Program-made: the position numbers and the translations under genes
Shown here: positions 60,206 through 64,000 of the stretch, piece by piece
Layout: each line of letters opens with the position of its first letter
How positions within the stretch are numbered: the stretch's first letter is position 1
The notes under the pieces: generated by a model
What the model was told of the DNA's origin: nothing
Database searches by the model: none
What the model saw: the letters and a program-made list of their open reading frames with translations, nothing else
NCBI GenBank assembly: GCA_003339415.1
Contig: PDHQ01000003.1
Span: 372,001-436,000 of the forward strand
From: Ophiocordyceps camponoti-saundersi (nom. inval.)
Taxonomy: Eukaryota; Ascomycota; Sordariomycetes; Hypocreales; Ophiocordycipitaceae
Direction: 5' to 3'
DNA: 64,000 nucleotides

Positions 60206-61814
60206 TCAGTGATTGCAGAACCACAGGCACACCACCGGCTTCTGCCCATCTTGTCCCGTCCGAGTCGCATCCCATCCAACTTCACCAATCGTCTTGCCCA
60301 TCATGGTCTTATCAGCCCCGCTGACTTCGAGGCCCTTGTACCACTTCCCACCGCCGCAGCTCACAATCTCCACCACCCTGTTCTTCTTCGGACTGGGATT
60401 CGTGCAACCGAAGCCCTTGAGCAGCTCGGCAAACGTCGTGTTGCAGGGGATGTGGCTGGCCTTGAAGGGAAGCTGAGCCGACGCTGGAAGTCTCCACGGA
60501 GGCGTGTTCGACTGAAACACGTGGGCCTTTGTATGCTGGGCCGGAAAGAAGTAGTTGTATCCCGGTTCGCATCCCACGCCGCCAGACGAGTTCGTCAACT
60601 GAGCAGCTGGCATCGACGGGTCGATGAGAGGCATGGGCTGTCCATGTCGCACCAACATGTTGCCCGTCCCGTTCGGCTGGTAGGAGAAAGTTTGCGGCGA
60701 GAGAAAGCTTCCCGACGCTGCCGGCACGTATAAGCCACCGGCCGGTGCCGCGTAGCCACCTGCGGAACAGAACCCGTAAGTGCTGTTACTCCAAGAACCA
60801 TACAGTGGCACTGTACCGTAGTCGTAGCCAGGGCCACCAGAATGAGGGATGTAGGCTTGTCCCTGGGTAGGAACAGGACCTCCTCCGTACGGGGCCAAGG
60901 GCGGACGCGACCCCAAGTTGTCACGCCCAGTGATCGGATTCCACCCTCCCGACATAGTTCGGCGGGGGAACGACGATGGCGGATCGAGCTAGATTCCACC
61001 AAAAGGTTGCCAGGTATGAACCCAGCGGTGTGAAGATCGGTCGAAAGCTGCTTGCCAATGGCCAGGCACGGGACCTTGTCGCGTGGGATCCCAAAAGGCG
61101 GGGGGATGAATGAAGTGAGGGTGAGCGGGCTGAGAATGCGGAGGAAAGAGGTGACCCAGATGAGTCTGCGACGGCAACTGACGGACAAAAGCTGTCTGTC
61201 CGGCTTCCCACTGATTTACGGCCTGGGTGTGAGCTTGTTCTTCGTCTTGAGATGTTCAATGTCAGCTTGCAAAGGTCCGGAAGAAAAAAAAAGTAAGAAA
61301 AGAAGAAAAGGAAGAGGAGTAAGGGAAAGAAGAGAAGGGAAAGAAGGAACAAGGGAAAGAAGAGTTAAGGAAAAAGGAGAACAAGAATTGAAGGATGAAG
61401 GGTATATTCACAGCTGTGCAACGAAAATTGCTTGAAAGCCGTGCCACAAGAAATGGTTCACAGCCGTGTGACAGGGGTTGGTTCACAGCCATACCGATAG
61501 CAAACAGGCAACGCACACCATAGAGGGTAACACTGACCTGATAAGGACTCCGAAACGTCCAAGCTCTCGTCAATCTCCCCCTCTGTGTCGTCGTCGGACT
61601 CAAATTCGGCGTCAAGAACAGCAACAAACAGCTCTGTGCTCCAAATGATACGATCGTCTTGATCAAGAAATGCTCCGACGGAGATCCAAGCCCAGAAAGG
61701 AGGTTCCTGACGAGTCACGAGAAACTGAGTGACGATGAGTTTCGTCGCTGGGTAGGGAAGAAAGCCGGCCGCGACGTCGATCGTCCTGAATTGTGTGTGA
61801 GGCAAGTTGGGCAT
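60206..61814 (-). CDS. conserved Pezizomycotina protein of unknown function, three exons
   Basis: Model complement(join(60206..60945,61000..61245,61538..61814)), 420 aa; phases close. The C-terminal 130 residues are the conserved part: GCEPGYNYFFPAQHTKAHVF, NTPPWRLP, the FAELLKGFGCTNP motif, GGGKWYKGLEVSG, and the end VGWDATRTGQDGQKPVVCLW. I know no function for it. The N-terminal exon (MPNLPHTQFRTIDVAAG) ends in an acidic stretch, then comes a His/Pro/Trp-rich middle and a Gly/Pro/Tyr-rich linker. Support for the long model: a minus-strand TATATAAAT about 150 bases upstream, a good donor at 61537 and a CTGAC branch 18 bases before the acceptor. A shorter protein from the Met at 60955 (249 aa) is the alternative. 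Confidence 0.7.
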
Positions 61815-61960
61815 GGATAGATGTTTGCTATGTAGCAGCCGCCGATGAAAGACGGACCAGAACAAGGCTCAAATGCTGATGCGAAGAGCCAAGTGACGTT
61901 GCAAGCTCACGATTCCCATTCAAAGAAGAGAAAAGAGGGAGGCAAGTGTCAAAGACGGCG

Positions 61961-61969
61961 ATTTATATA
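61961..61969 (-). promoter_or_regulatory. TATA-like element of the three-exon gene
   Basis: On the minus strand TATATAAAT lies about 147 bases before the ATG at 61814, a plausible core promoter. Confidence 0.35.
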
Positions 61970-62554
61970 CCCAAACGACGGCAGACCTGATTCAGCCATG
62001 AAGACTGGCGGAGAGGAGATGCCCTGCGGGGCGGGCGGTCTGTAGGCATAGCCAACCCGTCTTTCGATCTCATGGCCCGTCGCACACCAGCGGCATCCAT
62101 GTCGTCGTCCATACCTGGGTAGACAGTCGGTGAAGTAAGCATGGCCTGATGAGAAGCAACCAGCAAAATTGTCGGTAACGTTGTCGGCGGACCGGATATA
62201 TCGCTAGATGTTACAAAAGGCCGTTCAGCGCGGGGCTACAGCACTTCGGATCGAGTGTTTTGTCGGTTTATGGAACATTGATATGACGTGGTGTCGAGTC
62301 ACGGACAACGGACAACTACCGCCTTCATCTGTTGGCTCAACTTGAATATGTGATTTGCAGACGAAATTCGCCCGGTTTGATCTGTTTTGCCACGAAGACG
62401 CGGCCCGAAAATAACCGCTCGCTAAAACTCGTCAACTTGAGAGCTGCATGCTTCCACTCCGGGGCAGTTCATGGCGTGTTGAAAGCCATGCCCCAGAAGC
62501 CTTCTCTGGCCCGGCGTCGGGCCCGCGACGAACTCACTCCCCGCCCTTCCCCGT
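61970..62554. other. intergenic region right of the three-exon gene
   Basis: Promoter of the leftward gene plus the 3' region of the ankyrin gene. Leftward frame 61963-62166 is not supported. Confidence 0.45.
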
Positions 62555-63452
62555 TCACTCATTTCCATCACCATCGCTCGGCACCACGCGAACGGCGGCC
62601 CCCTTCGGCGGATCGACGGCTCGTCTTAGTTGATGGTGGCGCCGCTCAACTTCGTTTACCAATCCCTTGAGGTAGACCTCGACCTGGACTGTGGCGCTGT
62701 AAGCAGCAGGCGTCCAACTCCACACATTTCGCCTCTCGACGTCGGCACCTGCGGCCAGAAGGGTACGGAGACCGAGGAAATTGCCGTTGCTGCTCGCAAA
62801 GTGCAAGGCTGTGTTTCCTTCAACATCTGCCCTTTGTACAGCCTCGATTGGACCGCCCGGGGCATAAGTGAGCAGTAGTTGCAAAATGGTATCATGCCCG
62901 CCTATGCTAGCCTCCATAACGGCATCGCGGCCTCGAATGTCTCGCCTCAGGATGCTGCTACGATCGGCTTCGCACAACAAGTGCACGACCTCGGTATGGC
63001 CGGCACGTGCAGCTAGCATCAGGGCCGTCTGGTGATGCTCGTTCAGGGCGGGGCAGGGCTTTTCGTGATCGGCTTGGAGTAAGGTCTCGCAGACATCCCG
63101 GTGACCAAGAGACGCAGCAAGGTGCAAGTTTGAGTTGGATAGGCCCATCAAGGACGCGTCGGGGTTGCGAAGGAGGTATGGATGCGACCTCAGGATTCGC
63201 CGGACAAGCAATACATCTCCGGCGTGAATGGCACGTCGCATGCGGATCGAAGGCTCAAGCCTGGGTAGGGAAGACGGGCGTCAGCAAGACCATGGGGGCG
63301 ACGACAAAGAGAAGGAAAGAAGAAGAGAGAGGATAAAAGAGATGGTGAGACAAAAGAGGATAACGGAACGCACATGGTGAGCAAATTTGGCTCCTGGTCG
63401 ACGAACCAGGCGGTTTCGCTATGAAATCGTCATGTCTCGGGAGCTTCTTCAT
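62555..63452 (-). CDS. conserved fungal ankyrin-repeat protein, apparent one-base frameshift
   Basis: The main exon is 62555-63260 (about 235 aa) with five or so ankyrin repeats: NSNLHLAASLGHRDVCETLL, QTALMLAARAGHTEVVHLL, GRDAVMEASIGGHDTILQLLL, NTALHFASSNGNFLGLRTLLAAGADVERRN, and a C-terminal VEVYLKGLVNEVERR helix. A 113-nt intron (63261-63373) joins it to a short first exon (63374-63452) that reads MKKLPRHDDF and, in another frame, SETAWFVDQEPNLLTM. One base is missing between the two parts near 63422: with it, the exon would be one frame from Met at 63452. An extra small intron is less likely. Ankyrin repeats bind proteins; partner and role are unknown. Confidence 0.75.
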
Positions 63453-64000
63453 CAACTCTGTAGTGCAAGTACGGGTCAGGATACAGCGCAGAAGCCGGAG
63501 TTTCCCTGCAGGCTCGAGTATGACGTACGGGTACCTTTCGCGCTGGCCGGCATCTCGCTTTGAATTTGTATCTGTTCCTTCGTATCCGAACGCAGGACGA
63601 GCTGGGAGTCGAAATTTTAATCTTAACTGGATGATGCCTGAGGCTTTCGTCTTAGTCAGCATGACTGCCTGTCACGACAACATCCCACACACATCATCGT
63701 GAGCTTTAGGGATACAGATGCCACCAAAGTCTGGAGCAAAATCGGCCCCCTTTTTACACAGAATATTCTTGTTTTAAGGAAAGTATATCTAGCCTGAATT
63801 GAAATTTCAGGAGCTGCGCAGATTCTAACAGCTACCCAAAGTCGATTGATTGGCTCTCAAGTTAGGGACGTGCAGTAGCCCATTACCTGCAGTTCAACCC
63901 AGTTGCATTGACACGGCCATCCAATACAATAATATACTTGTACACAACCATACATGTTCAAATTGAGCATCAAGTCGGCTCCATGCTACTTTGGTTCCAC
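63453..64000. other. right-end intergenic region
   Basis: Upstream of the ankyrin gene to the window edge. No gene, RNA or repeat that I can support. Confidence 0.45.

Noticed and set aside
61963..62166. 67-aa minus frame upstream of the three-exon gene, considered as an extra first exon
   Set aside because: A TATA-like element lies at its end and its possible donor does not lead in phase to the MPNLPHTQ exon with a good acceptor.

Overview
The window is about 64 kb of chromosome from a filamentous ascomycete, most likely a Sordariomycete and possibly of the order Hypocreales. The evidence is short 50-110 nt spliceosomal introns with GTRNGT donors and CTRAY branch points, C/G-rich third codon positions, pyrimidine-rich sequence ahead of start codons, recurrent TACCTAGGTA palindromes between genes, and one repeat that is saturated with RIP-type (repeat-induced point) mutations. 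I find about 24 protein genes, one intron-containing tRNA gene, one 8-bp-TSD MITE and one dead 6-kb LINE. Exon models were built by hand; in nearly all of them every exon phase closes.

Layout, left to right. 0-9 kb: the 5' tip of a leftward gene, a Gyp1-type Rab GAP (+), a poly-C/N assembly scar, a CAP10/GT90 glycosyltransferase (-), 2.8 kb of simple-sequence DNA, and a small cysteine-containing secreted protein (-). 9-16 kb: a MITE with perfect 46-bp TIRs, a HAPSTR1/TAPR1-like nuclear protein (+), an Hv1-type voltage-gated proton channel (-) and a Pab2-type nuclear poly(A)-binding protein (+). 16-35 kb: a run of housekeeping genes: Rsp5 HECT ligase (+), the NDUFS7/PSST subunit of complex I (-), an ISWI remodeller (+), eIF3i (-), trifunctional C1-THF synthase (+), and a P450 (+). 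35.6-41.8 kb: a Tad-like non-LTR retrotransposon with nearly all CpA and TpG lost but its ORF2 reading frame intact. 42-55 kb: a conserved SAP-like/transmembrane protein (+), an UNC93-like transporter (+), tRNA-Phe(GAA) (-), allantoinase (-), COQ1 (-), a secreted collagen-like protein (-), a Vma12-type V-ATPase assembly factor (+), and an orphan ESCO-type zinc-finger protein (+). 55-64 kb: a 12-exon sugar transporter (-), a three-exon conserved fungal protein (-), and an ankyrin protein (-) with an apparent one-base frameshift.

There is no operon logic or obvious biosynthetic cluster; most genes are independent core functions. The accessory or surface-facing items are the secreted cysteine protein, the collagen-like protein, the sugar transporter, the UNC93-like transporter and the P450. 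The features most worth following up are the collagen-like protein (62 uninterrupted Gly-X-Y triplets), the proton channel, the HAPSTR1-like protein, the zinc finger without its acetyltransferase, and the two transposable elements.
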